Below the pieces are notes generated by a model. The model ran no database searches. It was not told the DNA's origin and saw only the letters and a list, made by a program, of their open reading frames with translations. Shown here piece by piece: positions 16,515 through 24,343 of a stretch of 39,968 nt of DNA. Origin of the DNA: Prauserella rugosa (GTDB lineage Bacteria; Actinomycetota; Actinomycetes; Mycobacteriales; Pseudonocardiaceae). The position numbers were made by a program, and so were the translations under genes. The first letter of the stretch is position 1, and each line of letters begins with the position of its first letter. The DNA lies in the NCBI RefSeq assembly GCF_000719975.1, contig NZ_JOIJ01000026.1, positions 1-39,968 of the forward strand, written 5' to 3'.

Positions 16515-18191
16515 TTACGAGGAGGGCGACTGCGGCTGCTCGCGGGTGCGGAGTTCGCGGCGCAGCAGCTTTCCGGTCACGGTCTTGGGCAGTTCGTCGA
16601 GGATCTCGATCTGACGCGGGTACTTGTAGGCGGCCATGCGCTGCTTGCAGAACGCGGTGAGCTCGTCGGAATCAGCCCTGGCACCGGGCCGCAGGCTCAC
16701 GAACGCCTTGACCGTCTCACCGCGATACGGGTCGGGCACACCGACGACCGCGGCTTCGCGGACGGCCTCGTGCTCGTAGAGCACATCTTCGACCTCGCGC
16801 GGCCAGATCTTGTACCCGCCGGCGTTGATCTGGTCCTTCTTGCGGTCGACGATGTAGAACCAGCCAGCCTCGTCCATGTACCCGACATCGCCGGTGCGGA
16901 ACCGGCCGCCGCTCATGGCGTTGGCGGTCTCCTCCGGTTTGTTCCAGTACCCGGACACCACCTGCGGGCCCGAGGTGACCAGCTCACCGACTTCCCCCGG
17001 CGGCAGGTCCTCCCCGTCCTCGCCGACGATACGCACCACGGTGTTGTAGATGGGTACGCCGACCGACAGCGCACCCGAGGCCGGGTCCACCGGAGCGTCC
17101 GCTCCGAACGGAACTCCGTGCGACGGTGAGGTCGTCTCGGTGAGGCCGTAGATGTTGTGGATGTAGTGGCCGAAGGTCGACTGGAACGCCTTGATCGTGC
17201 TGGGCGGGATCGGCGCGCCTCCCGAATAGATCTTGGTCAGGCTGGCCAGCGCCTCCTTGTCCGCACCGGGGGAGTTCATCAGCGCGATGAACACGGTGAT
17301 CGATCCGACCGTGAAGGTGGCCTTCTCGTCCCGGATCGTTTCCAGGGTGACGGCCGGGTCGAGCCGGTACATCAGCACCAGCGGTGCCCCGGTCAGCAGC
17401 GACACCGCGATGTGCCCGATGAGCCCGGTGATGTGGAACAGCGGAGCCACTCCCAGGACCACGTCGCCGGGCCCGATTCCGACCCAGTCCCGGTAGGTCT
17501 GGGCGTTGAAGACCACGTTGCGGTGCGTGGTCATCGCGCCCTTGGGCGGACCCGTCGTCCCCGAGGTGTAGGTCAGCAACGCCACGTCGTCCGGGCCGAG
17601 CGAGACGACCGGCGGGGCGTGGCCGCGGAAGCGCTCGAGCATCTGCGCCATGTCGAGCGTGCCCTCGCAGGGCGTTCGTTCGACACCGCCGAAGATCCGC
17701 TGGTCGTCGCGGGTCTGGTACTCCAGCTCCGAGGTGGTGATGACGGTGCGGACGTCGGTGTTGGCAACGACCTTGCTCACCACGTCGCGGTAGAGGCCCT
17801 CCAAGCACACCAGCACGCTCGCGCCGGAATCCTGCAGGATCAGTTCGAGCTCCCGCTCCCGGTTCATCGGGTTCACCGACACCGCGATCCCGCCGGCCTT
17901 CCACGTCCCCAGCTGGGCGATCACGAACTGCGGAACGTTCTGCGCGTAGACCGCTACCCTCTCCCCCGGCGTGAAACCCGCGTCGGTGATCCCGGCGGCG
18001 AAAGCATCGCTGAGCTCATCGAGCTCGCGGAACGTGATCCGGCCGTCGAAGTACCGGATGATCTCGCCCTCAGGATCACGCCGGACCGCAGCGGCAAACA
18101 TGTCCACGGCGTTGTCGTACTCGCCCGCGATCTCGGCGGGCTGCCCCGGCGCGTATCGCGCCAGCCAGGGCTTGTCGTCGTAAACGCTCAC
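16515..18191 (-). CDS. Long-chain-type acyl-CoA synthetase
   Basis: 558 aa, GTG start behind GAGGAG. ATP/AMP signature LLTYTSGTTGPPKGAMTTHRN, then NIYGLTETTSPSHGVP, RFRTGDVGYMDEAGWFYIVDRKKDQI, and LPKTVTGKLLRRELRTRE with the catalytic lysine. It differs clearly from the other two synthetases (it is closer to classical long-chain fatty-acid-CoA ligases), so the window encodes at least two ligase subtypes. Function: ATP-dependent formation of an acyl-CoA. It diverges from the XRE-TetR regulator at 18402, with several CTAAAC/GTTTAG elements between, so direct repression by that regulator is likely but unproven. A terminator follows the gene. Confidence 0.92.
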   Translation of the reverse strand: MSVYDDKPWLARYAPGQPAEIAGEYDNAVDMFAAAVRRDPEGEIIRYFDGRITFRELDELSDAFAAGITDAGFTPGERVAVYAQNVPQFVIAQLGTWKAGGIAVSVNPMNRERELELILQDSGASVLVCLEGLYRDVVSKVVANTDVRTVITTSELEYQTRDDQRIFGGVERTPCEGTLDMAQMLERFRGHAPPVVSLGPDDVALLTYTSGTTGPPKGAMTTHRNVVFNAQTYRDWVGIGPGDVVLGVAPLFHITGLIGHIAVSLLTGAPLVLMYRLDPAVTLETIRDEKATFTVGSITVFIALMNSPGADKEALASLTKIYSGGAPIPPSTIKAFQSTFGHYIHNIYGLTETTSPSHGVPFGADAPVDPASGALSVGVPIYNTVVRIVGEDGEDLPPGEVGELVTSGPQVVSGYWNKPEETANAMSGGRFRTGDVGYMDEAGWFYIVDRKKDQINAGGYKIWPREVEDVLYEHEAVREAAVVGVPDPYRGETVKAFVSLRPGARADSDELTAFCKQRMAAYKYPRQIEILDELPKTVTGKLLRRELRTREQPQSPSS

Positions 18192-18246
18192 AGCAGCTCC
18201 TCAGCGGATGACGATCGAATTGACGGGGCAACGGTTCCTCTTGACG

Positions 18247-18292
18247 CTAAACAGTTCGGCTGTACCGTTCGATCGCTCGTACTATTGTTTAG
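18247..18292. promoter_or_regulatory. Inverted CTAAAC/GTTTAG pair, candidate operator near the synthetase promoter
   Basis: CTAAAC at 18247-18252 and GTTTAG at 18287-18292 are inverted copies 34 bp apart in the 210-bp divergent region. The same hexamer forms the close palindrome at 18362-18378. Between them lies CGATCGCTCG (18270-18279), whose complement CGAGCGATCG recurs at 30243-30252 before the paralogous regulator. The site would control the minus-strand synthetase gene. Inference from repeats only. Confidence 0.5.
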
Positions 18293-18340
18293 ATATGTTG
18301 CGGGTCACGAAATTTGATGTCAAGACAAAACGGTCCCCGC

Positions 18341-18378
18341 TTGCACCTTCGGCGCGACATCGTTTAGCTTTTCTAAAC
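18341..18378 (+). promoter_or_regulatory. Promoter with overlapping palindromic operator for the XRE-TetR regulator
   Basis: TTGCAC (18341-18346) and TTTAGC (18363-18368) are spaced 16 bp apart and fit a -35/-10 pair. The perfect inverted repeat GTTTAG-CTTTT-CTAAAC (18362-18378) covers the -10 and the expected start, about 24 bp before the ATG at 18402. This is the classic layout of an autorepressing operator. Confidence 0.55.
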
Positions 18379-18401
18379 TCATTGCGGAATCGAGGGATCA
18401 C

Positions 18402-19343
18402 ATGAGGGACTCGCGCGGTGCACGCGCTGCGAGCGCGGCGCTCGGGGCGCAGGTGCGCCGGGCACGTCGAGGACGCGGCGTCACCGTGCGTGGTCTGGCA
18501 GGACTGCTCGACGTGAGTCCGGCGACGATCAGTCAGATCGAGAACGGCCACACGGGCCTGAGCGCCTCGCGTCTGAGCCACATCGCCGATGCTCTCGGCA
18601 CGACCGTCAGCGAGATCCTCAACTCCCCCACCCGCGGTGCCGATTCGCCGCCGAAAACGGCCGACACACCCCCAGAGACGACGAATACTCGTTCTCCTTC
18701 TCCGCCACCGGGAACGGCTCCGCACTGGCCGCAGTTCACGCACTGGCGCGCCTACGAGCCGCTCGAGTTCGACCCCGTTCTCCACGCGGCGCTCGACGAG
18801 TTCGTGGAGATCGGCTATCACGGTGCGACGGTGCGAAGCATCGCTGCGCGCAGCGGTTTTTCCGTATCTGGTATTTACCACTACTACACGAGCAAGCAGC
18901 AGATGCTCGTGGCCATTCTCGAACGAGCCATGACCGAGCTTCTGGCCCGCGCCAAGGCAGCTCAGTCCGAAGGCCGTGATCCAGTCCAACGATTCAGCCT
19001 TCAGGTCGAACACCTGGCGTTGTTCCACACGCACCGCCGCGAGCTCGGCTTCGTCGGAGCGAGCGAGATGCGCAGCTTGGAGCAACCGAGCAGGCGTGCC
19101 ATCGCCGAGATGCGCACCGCCCAGCAACGCATGGTCGACGACGAGGTCAGAGCAGCCGTCCGCCTGGGCGAGTTCCGCAACGACCACCCTCACGAGGCCG
19201 CTCGCGCCACCGTCACGCTGTGCACTGCCCTCGCCAACTGGTGGCGGCCGGAAGGCCATTTCAGCCCCGAGCAAACCGCCGAGCAGTACGTCGAGTTCTC
19301 CCTCGCCATGATGCGTGGAACACCCGGTTCCACGAGTTCGTGA
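18402..19343 (+). CDS. Double-HTH regulator: XRE-type HTH fused to a TetR-type regulator
   Basis: 313 aa. Residues ~15-75 form an XRE/Cro HTH: GAQVRRARRGRGVTVRGLAG, then SPATISQIENGHTGLSASRL and HIADALGTTVSEIL. A ~40-residue Pro/Thr/Ser-rich linker follows. Residues ~130-175 form a second, TetR-type HTH (GYHGATVRSIAARSGFSVSG then IYHYYTSKQQMLVAI), and the remainder a helical TetR ligand-binding domain (HTHRRELGFVGASEMRSLEQ). A paralogue with the same order lies at 30349-31200. Two DNA-binding domains in one chain is unusual for TetR proteins. It diverges from an acyl-CoA synthetase and probably represses it and itself. A CoA-ester ligand is a guess by analogy to lipid-catabolic TetR proteins. 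The ATG lies 24 bp after the palindrome. Confidence 0.9.
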   Translation: MRDSRGARAASAALGAQVRRARRGRGVTVRGLAGLLDVSPATISQIENGHTGLSASRLSHIADALGTTVSEILNSPTRGADSPPKTADTPPETTNTRSPSPPPGTAPHWPQFTHWRAYEPLEFDPVLHAALDEFVEIGYHGATVRSIAARSGFSVSGIYHYYTSKQQMLVAILERAMTELLARAKAAQSEGRDPVQRFSLQVEHLALFHTHRRELGFVGASEMRSLEQPSRRAIAEMRTAQQRMVDDEVRAAVRLGEFRNDHPHEAARATVTLCTALANWWRPEGHFSPEQTAEQYVEFSLAMMRGTPGSTSS

Positions 19344-19383
19344 AACCGGTGCGCCCCTCGTTGAGCGCCGGGGACGTGGTCTC

Positions 19384-19431
19384 GGTGAGCGGTGGCAGGC
19401 ACGGCACATGCCAGGCTTGCCACCGCTCACC
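19384..19431. terminator. Bidirectional terminator, 14-bp perfect stem
   Basis: GGTGAGCGGTGGCA (19384-19397) pairs perfectly with TGCCACCGCTCACC (19418-19431); the 20-nt loop contains a further GGCA/TGCC pairing. It is located between the convergent XRE-TetR gene and the SDR gene. Confidence 0.8.
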
Positions 19432-19462
19432 GTCCTGCACGGACATCGATTCCCTGACGTGG

Positions 19463-20317
19463 TCAGTGCATCTCCTGCCCGCCGGTGGTGTTGATCGCTT
19501 GCCCGGTGATGTATCCGCCCTGTTCGGATGCGAGGAACACGATCAGGTCGGACACGTCCTCGGGTGTCTGGAAGCGCCCGAGCGGGATTGCCCCCAGCGT
19601 GGCCTCCCGAACCTCGTCCTTCGAGACGTCTTGCAGTTGCGAGTAGGCGTCCCACAACCCACCGGGAAGGTCGTTGAGCGGATTGTTCAGGGTGCCCGGG
19701 CACACGGCGTTGACCGTGATGCCGTGCGGTCCGGCCTCCTTGGCCGCCACCTGAACCAGGCCGTTGACGCCGAACTTCGACGCGCAGTACGCGCCGAGCA
19801 GGGGCCATCCGGTCTTGCCCGCCTGGCTGGACACCGCGATCAGCCGTCCCCCGCGGCCCTGCTCGGTCAGCTGCCGGAGGGCCGCGCGGAAGCAGAGGAA
19901 CGTGCCGCGGAGGTTGACCGCGACGGTCTGGTCGAACGCCGCAGCGGCCAGCTCGGTGAGCGGGACGTTGCTCACCGACACCCCGGCGTTGGCGATCATG
20001 ATGTCGAGACCGCCGAACTCCTCAACCGCGGTCCGGACCAGGTCGTCGACCTGGTCCTCGCGGGTGACGTCGCAGCGCACGGCGCGCACCTGCGCACCGG
20101 AGGCCGCCAGGTCGGCGGCGGCTTCGTCTAGGTCGGTGGCGGTCGAGACCCCGTACTCCGGCGCACCGTCCAGCGGCCGCCCGATGTCGGCGATGACCAG
20201 CCGCGCGCCGCGGGCGGCCAGGGCGCGGGCGGTGGCCCGCCCGATGCCGCCCTCGCGCCCGACTCCGGTGATCACCGCGACCTTGCCGTTCAGGCCGTAG
20301 CCGCCCGCCTCAGTCAT
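19463..20317 (-). CDS. Short-chain dehydrogenase/reductase
   Basis: 284 aa. The coenzyme motif VAVITGVGREGGIGRATARA carries a small insertion in the glycine-rich loop, then IADIGRPLD (Asp at the end of beta-2, favouring NAD). MIANAGVS is the NNAG-equivalent, and VSSQAGKTGWPLLGAYCASK contains the catalytic Ser and YxxxK. The C-terminus ends in GQAINTTGGQEMH. It oxidises or reduces an alcohol/ketone with NAD(H); the substrate is unknown. It is the third gene of a minus-strand operon with a DUF59 protein (8-bp overlap) and an amidohydrolase. Confidence 0.88.
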   Translation of the reverse strand: MTEAGGYGLNGKVAVITGVGREGGIGRATARALAARGARLVIADIGRPLDGAPEYGVSTATDLDEAAADLAASGAQVRAVRCDVTREDQVDDLVRTAVEEFGGLDIMIANAGVSVSNVPLTELAAAAFDQTVAVNLRGTFLCFRAALRQLTEQGRGGRLIAVSSQAGKTGWPLLGAYCASKFGVNGLVQVAAKEAGPHGITVNAVCPGTLNNPLNDLPGGLWDAYSQLQDVSKDEVREATLGAIPLGRFQTPEDVSDLIVFLASEQGGYITGQAINTTGGQEMH

Positions 20318-20693
20318 CGGTTCGCGGGGGTAGCAGGGACAGGAGGGTTTGGCGGCGGGCTTCGCGGATGGCGCGGGCGTTGCCGGTCATCCGCTCCGGC
20401 GTCCAGGTCATGCCGTCGTCCAGGCTCACCTCGGGGCGGCGCCCCAAGACCGGGGTGACGTGCTGGTCGATCTGGTCGAGGAGCTGGCCGAGCATCATGC
20501 ACGACGGGGTGGTCAGCGACAGGCGGATCGCGACGCCCTTCTCATCGTCGGGTTCGATGCGGTCGACCAGGCCCATCTCCACGATGTCGATCGGCGTGGT
20601 GGCTGCGACGCTGCACGGGTCCACGACCTCACGCAGCGCTGCCAGCACCCGCTCCCCGACCTCCTCGGGCACGGCGATCTCGGTGACGGTCAT
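20310..20693 (-). CDS. DUF59/MIP18-family metal-sulfur cluster assembly-like protein
   Basis: 127 aa. The family core is visible: ERVLAALREVVDPCSVAATT, IDIVEMGLVDRIEPDD and LTTPSCMMLGQLLDQI, with the conserved cysteine in the TPSC loop as in PaaD/SufT-like proteins. The C-terminal ~35 residues (TWTPERMTGNARAIREARRQ) are an extension beyond the minimal domain. Family members help deliver Fe or Fe-S clusters. I recall this protein plus a neighbouring amidohydrolase from actinobacterial propane/soluble diiron monooxygenase clusters, where it probably aids metal-centre assembly; no such monooxygenase is present in this window. It begins 3 bp after the amidohydrolase stop and overlaps the next SDR by 8 bp. 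Confidence 0.85.
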   Translation of the reverse strand: MTVTEIAVPEEVGERVLAALREVVDPCSVAATTPIDIVEMGLVDRIEPDDEKGVAIRLSLTTPSCMMLGQLLDQIDQHVTPVLGRRPEVSLDDGMTWTPERMTGNARAIREARRQTLLSLLPPRTDD

Positions 20694-20696
20694 GGC

Positions 20697-21791
20697 TCAC
20701 GCTCCCGCTCGGATCGGTGTGCGGCTGGTCGACCACGGGGCTCGCAGGCCTTCGGCGCGCTGGGCCGCGAGCTGGTCGGAGGCGGTGCCCGCGGCGAGCT
20801 TGTCGAGGTCGAGGCCGAGCGCGGTCGCGTAGTTGCCGGCCAGGATCTTGGCCTTGTGCTCGTCGGTGATCTGCGAGACGGGCGCGAACTGACCGGCGCG
20901 GGCCAGGTCCTCCTCTGTGAACTGGAAGTTCTCGAGCGCTTCCAGGCAGGGCCTGGCGTGGTAGGCCATGTGCCCGGTTCCCCACCACATCCGGTCGTAG
21001 ATGTGGTCACCGACGGCGGCGGCCATGCCCAGCACCGCGGTGGCGAACTGGTCGGGTCGCTTCGCGCAGATGATGTTGAGGGTCTCCAGGTTCACGAAGA
21101 CGTTGGGGAAGCGCGCCAGCATCCACGCGGTCTCCTCGACGAAGGCCACTCCGCCGTGGACGATCTCGAAGTTGAGGTCCGGATGGTCGGCGGCCGCCCC
21201 GTCGAGGTCACCGATGCGGTAGGCGTCCATCGGCACCGGCCCGAGCGGGACCGCTTTGTGCACGGCCACGGTCGAGATGCCCAGCTGCTTGGCCTTCTCG
21301 TAGACGGGGTAGACGATCTCCTCGTCGTCCATCCGGAAGTGCCGGTGCTTGCCCTCCGCGGTCCACGACGACGGGTAGAGCTTCAGCCCGATCGGCGAGA
21401 GCAACTCGGCCTGCCGCTCCAGCTCGTCGATCGCCGCCTTCCCGGCCATCGGGTCGACGGTGGCGTAGGTGAGGAACCGGGTCGGGTATTTCGACATCAC
21501 CTCGGCGGCCTTGTCCACCGACACCAGCCCGTCGTGGTAAGCACCGATGGGAACCGGGTGGTAGATCGCGAAGTCGGTGTCGCTCTCCAGGAACAGGGTC
21601 GACACCGTCTCGTCGACGTCCCAGTCGCGCACGTAGTCCTCGCGGGGCAGTTCGTACTCCGGTCCGGAGCCGGCCACCACGCCGAAGATCATGTCGGTGA
21701 TGCCCTGCGCGTTGCGGGGCACGGCGTGGTTGCTCGGATCGAGGTTGTAGGAGTGCACCACCGCGTCGATCACGTACTTGCCGTTGAGCAT
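20697..21791 (-). CDS. Amidohydrolase-family (amidohydrolase 2) protein of the diiron-monooxygenase-associated type
   Basis: 364 aa from the ATG at 21791 (CAGGAGCG at good spacing). A longer open frame upstream crosses the promoter region and was rejected. TIM-barrel amidohydrolase fold: beta-strand IDAVVHSYN, later STVAVHKAVP, NFEIVHGGVAF, and WWGTGHMAYH near the C-terminus. The usual HxH metal pair of beta-strand 1 is HSY here, so only one of the two histidines is present, which raises doubt about classic hydrolase chemistry. The MLNGKYVIDAVVHSYNLDP start is one I associate with propane-type monooxygenase operons. It leads an operon with the DUF59 protein and an SDR and diverges from a zinc alcohol dehydrogenase. 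Confidence 0.82.
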   Translation of the reverse strand: MLNGKYVIDAVVHSYNLDPSNHAVPRNAQGITDMIFGVVAGSGPEYELPREDYVRDWDVDETVSTLFLESDTDFAIYHPVPIGAYHDGLVSVDKAAEVMSKYPTRFLTYATVDPMAGKAAIDELERQAELLSPIGLKLYPSSWTAEGKHRHFRMDDEEIVYPVYEKAKQLGISTVAVHKAVPLGPVPMDAYRIGDLDGAAADHPDLNFEIVHGGVAFVEETAWMLARFPNVFVNLETLNIICAKRPDQFATAVLGMAAAVGDHIYDRMWWGTGHMAYHARPCLEALENFQFTEEDLARAGQFAPVSQITDEHKAKILAGNYATALGLDLDKLAAGTASDQLAAQRAEGLRAPWSTSRTPIRAGA

Positions 21792-21885
21792 CTGACGCTC
21801 CTGCAGTCGGTTCGGGTCCCCTCGGCGGTGAGGGGCATCACCGATGCTAGGAACCCGCCCCACCAGGCACGAGTCCTCCAAAGGT

Positions 21886-21924
21886 GACAGTGGTGGTGCG
21901 CCGGAACTGTCCCCCGCGGGGGAC
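21886..21924. promoter_or_regulatory. Perfect 16-bp palindrome plus a second dyad between divergent promoters
   Basis: GTCCCCCGCGGGGGAC (21909-21924) is a perfect palindrome. GACAGT (21886-21891) and ACTGTC (21906-21911) form an adjoining 14-bp-spaced dyad. A TAGCGT box at 21948-21953 could be the -10 of the alcohol dehydrogenase promoter; the palindrome would then be centred near -43, a typical activator position. A TAGCAT box on the minus strand (21844-21849) could serve the amidohydrolase. The nearby LuxR protein is the obvious candidate ligand. Confidence 0.55.
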
Positions 21925-21992
21925 TGCGCGACCGCTCCGTCCGCGCGTAGCGTGACGTCCTTCCTCGGCCCCGGGCAGAAAGGACGTCGCGA

Positions 21993-23051
21993 ATGCGCGC
22001 GCTGAGGTTCCACGGCAGGCGGGACGTGCGGCTGGATGAGGTGCCCCAACCCGTTCCGGTCGCGGACCAGGTCGCGATCGCGGTGACAGCAGCCGGCATC
22101 TGCGGCTCGGACCTGCACGAGTACAGCGGCGGGCCCATCTCCATCCCCACCGCTGCGCCGCACCCGCTGACCGGGGTGGTGGCTCCGGTGACGCTGGGGC
22201 ACGAGTTCGAAGGAGTGGTCACCGCGGTCGGCCCGGAGGTGACCGCGGTGACCGTCGGCGATCGCGTCGCGGGCAACGCCGCGTTGTGGTGCGGTGAGTG
22301 CGCCGTGTGCCGGTCCGGCAGGACGAACGTGTGCCGCAGCATCGGATTCCACGGTCTCAGCGGTGAGGGCGGCGCGTTCGCCGACTTCGACCTCACCCGC
22401 GCCCGCAACCTGCACCTCCTACCGACCGGGATACCGGACGGGATCGGGGCCCTGCTGGAACCGCTGGCCACCGGGATCCACGCGGTCGCGCAGGGCGCAG
22501 TCGGTTCGGGCGATGCCGTGCTGGTCCAGGGTGGCGGCGTGATCGGCCTGTGCATCGCGCTGGCAGCGCGCGAAGCAGGCGCCGAGCACGTCGTGCTGGC
22601 GGAACCCTCCGCCGCGCGACGGAGGATGGCCGAGCACTTCGGAGCGACGCTCCTGGTCGATCCCACCGAGGATTCGGTGGCCGACGTGGTCGCCGACCTC
22701 ACCAGTGGAGGCGGTGTGCGCGCCGCGTTCGACGCCGCAGGAGCGCGGAGCACGCTCGACACCGCGGTCGCCGCCACCGGTGCGGGTGGGACGGTGGTGA
22801 ACGTGGCGGCGTGGGAACAACCCGTGCCGTTCAACCCCACCACACTGCTCTGCCGTGAGGTCGCCGTGGTCGGTAGCCTGGCCTACACCACAGCGGACTT
22901 CGAACGCGCGGTGCGGATCGGCCAGAACCGCGGGTCTGAGCTGGCCGCGATGGTGACCCGCACGATCGCGCTGGACGATGCCGCGGAGTGGTTCGACCGC
23001 CTCGCCGAGGGCACCGGCGACGACGTCAAGGTCCTCGTCCGGCCGCGTTGA
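21993..23051 (+). CDS. Zinc-dependent MDR alcohol dehydrogenase (butanediol dehydrogenase-like)
   Basis: 352 aa. Catalytic zinc ligands are visible as Cys in AGICGSDLHEYSGG and His-Glu in TLGHEFEGVV. The structural zinc lobe WCGECAVCRSGRTNVC has all four cysteines with C-x2-C-x2-C-x7-C spacing. The Rossmann motif is VLVQGGGVIGLCIALAAREAG. The spacing and the IPTAAPHPLTG insertion before GHE recall 2,3-butanediol/sorbitol dehydrogenases. It oxidises a secondary alcohol or diol to a ketone with NAD. AAAGGACG precedes the ATG. It diverges from the amidohydrolase operon around a palindromic operator and is followed by a LuxR regulator, so the three units probably form one regulon. Confidence 0.92.
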   Translation: MRALRFHGRRDVRLDEVPQPVPVADQVAIAVTAAGICGSDLHEYSGGPISIPTAAPHPLTGVVAPVTLGHEFEGVVTAVGPEVTAVTVGDRVAGNAALWCGECAVCRSGRTNVCRSIGFHGLSGEGGAFADFDLTRARNLHLLPTGIPDGIGALLEPLATGIHAVAQGAVGSGDAVLVQGGGVIGLCIALAAREAGAEHVVLAEPSAARRRMAEHFGATLLVDPTEDSVADVVADLTSGGGVRAAFDAAGARSTLDTAVAATGAGGTVVNVAAWEQPVPFNPTTLLCREVAVVGSLAYTTADFERAVRIGQNRGSELAAMVTRTIALDDAAEWFDRLAEGTGDDVKVLVRPR

Positions 23052-23125
23052 CCAGCACACCGGCCGTCATCGGCGATACTCGTGAAGACCAGGTTTCTCG
23101 AGACTTTCGAACGGGTGAGGCAACG

Positions 23126-23893
23126 ATGCCGACTCTCGAACACGATTCGCGGGGCGACCTGCGGCGCTACGAGCTCGCCTTCAGAGTGCTGGAGCTGGTC
23201 AACGGCGCAACCGACTTGGCGACGTTCAAGACAGCGCTGGCCGGTGCGCTCGCCGACGTCTACCGGGTCCGCTCGGCCACGTTCTTCGTCGGGCGCACCG
23301 CGCAGCTCGCGTGCGCCGACCCCAGCCCGGTCATCCTCGGGATCACCAAGCACATGCTCCCGGAGTACCAGGACCGGTGGTTCCAGCACGACATCTTCTC
23401 CACACCGCCGGCAGTGCGGTCGATGCACAACACCCGGGTGGCCAGCCTGCGCGAGATCAACGAGGGCACCCTGGAGAACCGGCTGTACGTCACCGATTAC
23501 CTGCAGCGGCACCGCATCGAATCGGCGACCGCCCTCTACCTCGACGTGTGCCGCGGCCGCAAGGCTCTGGTCGGTTTGTTCGATCCCGACCAGAACCGCA
23601 TCGGCGCGGCCGAGATCGCCTCGCTGCGCCTGCTCGCCTGTCCGCTCGCTCAGATCGCGCGAGGACTCCCCGACGACTCGACGAGTGACGACGGACCGGT
23701 GTCGAAACTGTCGCCCCGGCAAGCAGAAGTCGCCCGCCTGGTCGGCGAGGGCTTGTCCAACGCCGAGATCGGCGCGATGCTGCACCTGCACCCGGCGAGC
23801 GTGAAGAAGTACGTGACTCGGATCCTGGCGATCACCGGCCTGCACAACCGCACGGAGTTGGCGATCGCCCTGCGCGACGCAGATCAGTCCTAA
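23126..23893 (+). CDS. LuxR-family transcriptional regulator
   Basis: 255 aa from the ATG at 23126 (GTGAGG upstream); it lies 74 bp after the alcohol dehydrogenase and is probably co-transcribed. The N-terminal ~175 residues resemble a GAF-like sensor domain (LVNGATDLATFKTALAGALA, RSATFFVGRT, ALYLDVCRGRKALVGLFDPD). Residues ~190-245 are the LuxR HTH: LSPRQAEVARLVGEGLSNAE, IGAMLHLHPASVKKYVTRIL, GLHNRTELAIAL. No receiver or LAL ATPase domain is present. It is a good candidate activator of the divergent alcohol dehydrogenase/amidohydrolase promoters through the 16-bp palindrome at 21909-21924. The ligand is unknown. Confidence 0.9.
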   Translation: MPTLEHDSRGDLRRYELAFRVLELVNGATDLATFKTALAGALADVYRVRSATFFVGRTAQLACADPSPVILGITKHMLPEYQDRWFQHDIFSTPPAVRSMHNTRVASLREINEGTLENRLYVTDYLQRHRIESATALYLDVCRGRKALVGLFDPDQNRIGAAEIASLRLLACPLAQIARGLPDDSTSDDGPVSKLSPRQAEVARLVGEGLSNAEIGAMLHLHPASVKKYVTRILAITGLHNRTELAIALRDADQS

Positions 23894-23899
23894 TCAGAT

Positions 23900-23930
23900 G
23901 GTGGTGGCGCGGGATTCCCGCGCCACCACC
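23900..23930. terminator. Bidirectional terminator, 14-bp perfect stem with ATT loop
   Basis: GGTGGTGGCGCGGG (23900-23913) pairs perfectly with CCCGCGCCACCACC (23917-23930) around ATT. It lies between the convergent LuxR gene (ends 23893) and SRPBCC gene (ends 23936). One of the strongest hairpins in the window. Confidence 0.88.
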
Positions 23931-23935
23931 GCCCG

Positions 23936-24343
23936 TCAGGACCGCAGCAGCTCGGCCAACGACACCAACGACGACCGGTAGATGTCACCGATCGCATCCG
24001 CGAGCGCGGGCTCCTGCTCGGCATCAGATGCCTCGAACTCCGCTTCCCACACCACTTCGGCACCCTCCGCGTGGTCCCGGACCGCGAACGTGGAGCGGTA
24101 GACCCGCAACGCCAGCGGCCCGGAGACGTACTCGTAGACGTAGCTTCGGGCCGCATCGTTGCGCTCCACGATCCGCTCAACGGCCTCACCACCACCGCTG
24201 GCGAACGTCGCATACCGCAGATCGCCCACCTGATGCGACTTCTCGATCGCAGGCACCCACTCCGCGATATTGGCCGTATCGCCACCGATCCGCCACACCG
24301 CTGCCGGCTCGGCCCCGATGACCAGCGATTCGCTCACGCGCAT
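23936..24343 (-). CDS. SRPBCC (START/Bet v1-like) family protein
   Basis: 135 aa from the ATG at 24343, behind GGAAGGGG; the frame is open further upstream without a ribosome-binding site. Helix-grip fold features: MRVSESLVIGAEPAAVWRIG, then NIAEWVPAIEKSHQVGDLRY, GGGEAVERIVERNDAARSYV, and a C-terminal amphipathic helix (DAIGDIYRSSLVSLAELLRS). The family binds hydrophobic ligands or acts as cyclases/hydratases; no catalytic function can be assigned. The N-terminal half is clearly related to residues 1-58 of the chimeric protein at 38559-38918, so both descend from one family. It is downstream of the racemase gene on the same strand. Confidence 0.85.
   Translation of the reverse strand: MRVSESLVIGAEPAAVWRIGGDTANIAEWVPAIEKSHQVGDLRYATFASGGGEAVERIVERNDAARSYVYEYVSGPLALRVYRSTFAVRDHAEGAEVVWEAEFEASDAEQEPALADAIGDIYRSSLVSLAELLRS

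Noticed and set aside
20697..22415. Longer amidohydrolase starting upstream of 21791
   Set aside because: The extension crosses the divergent promoter and the start of the alcohol dehydrogenase gene, has no homology, and the ATG at 21791 has a good ribosome-binding site.
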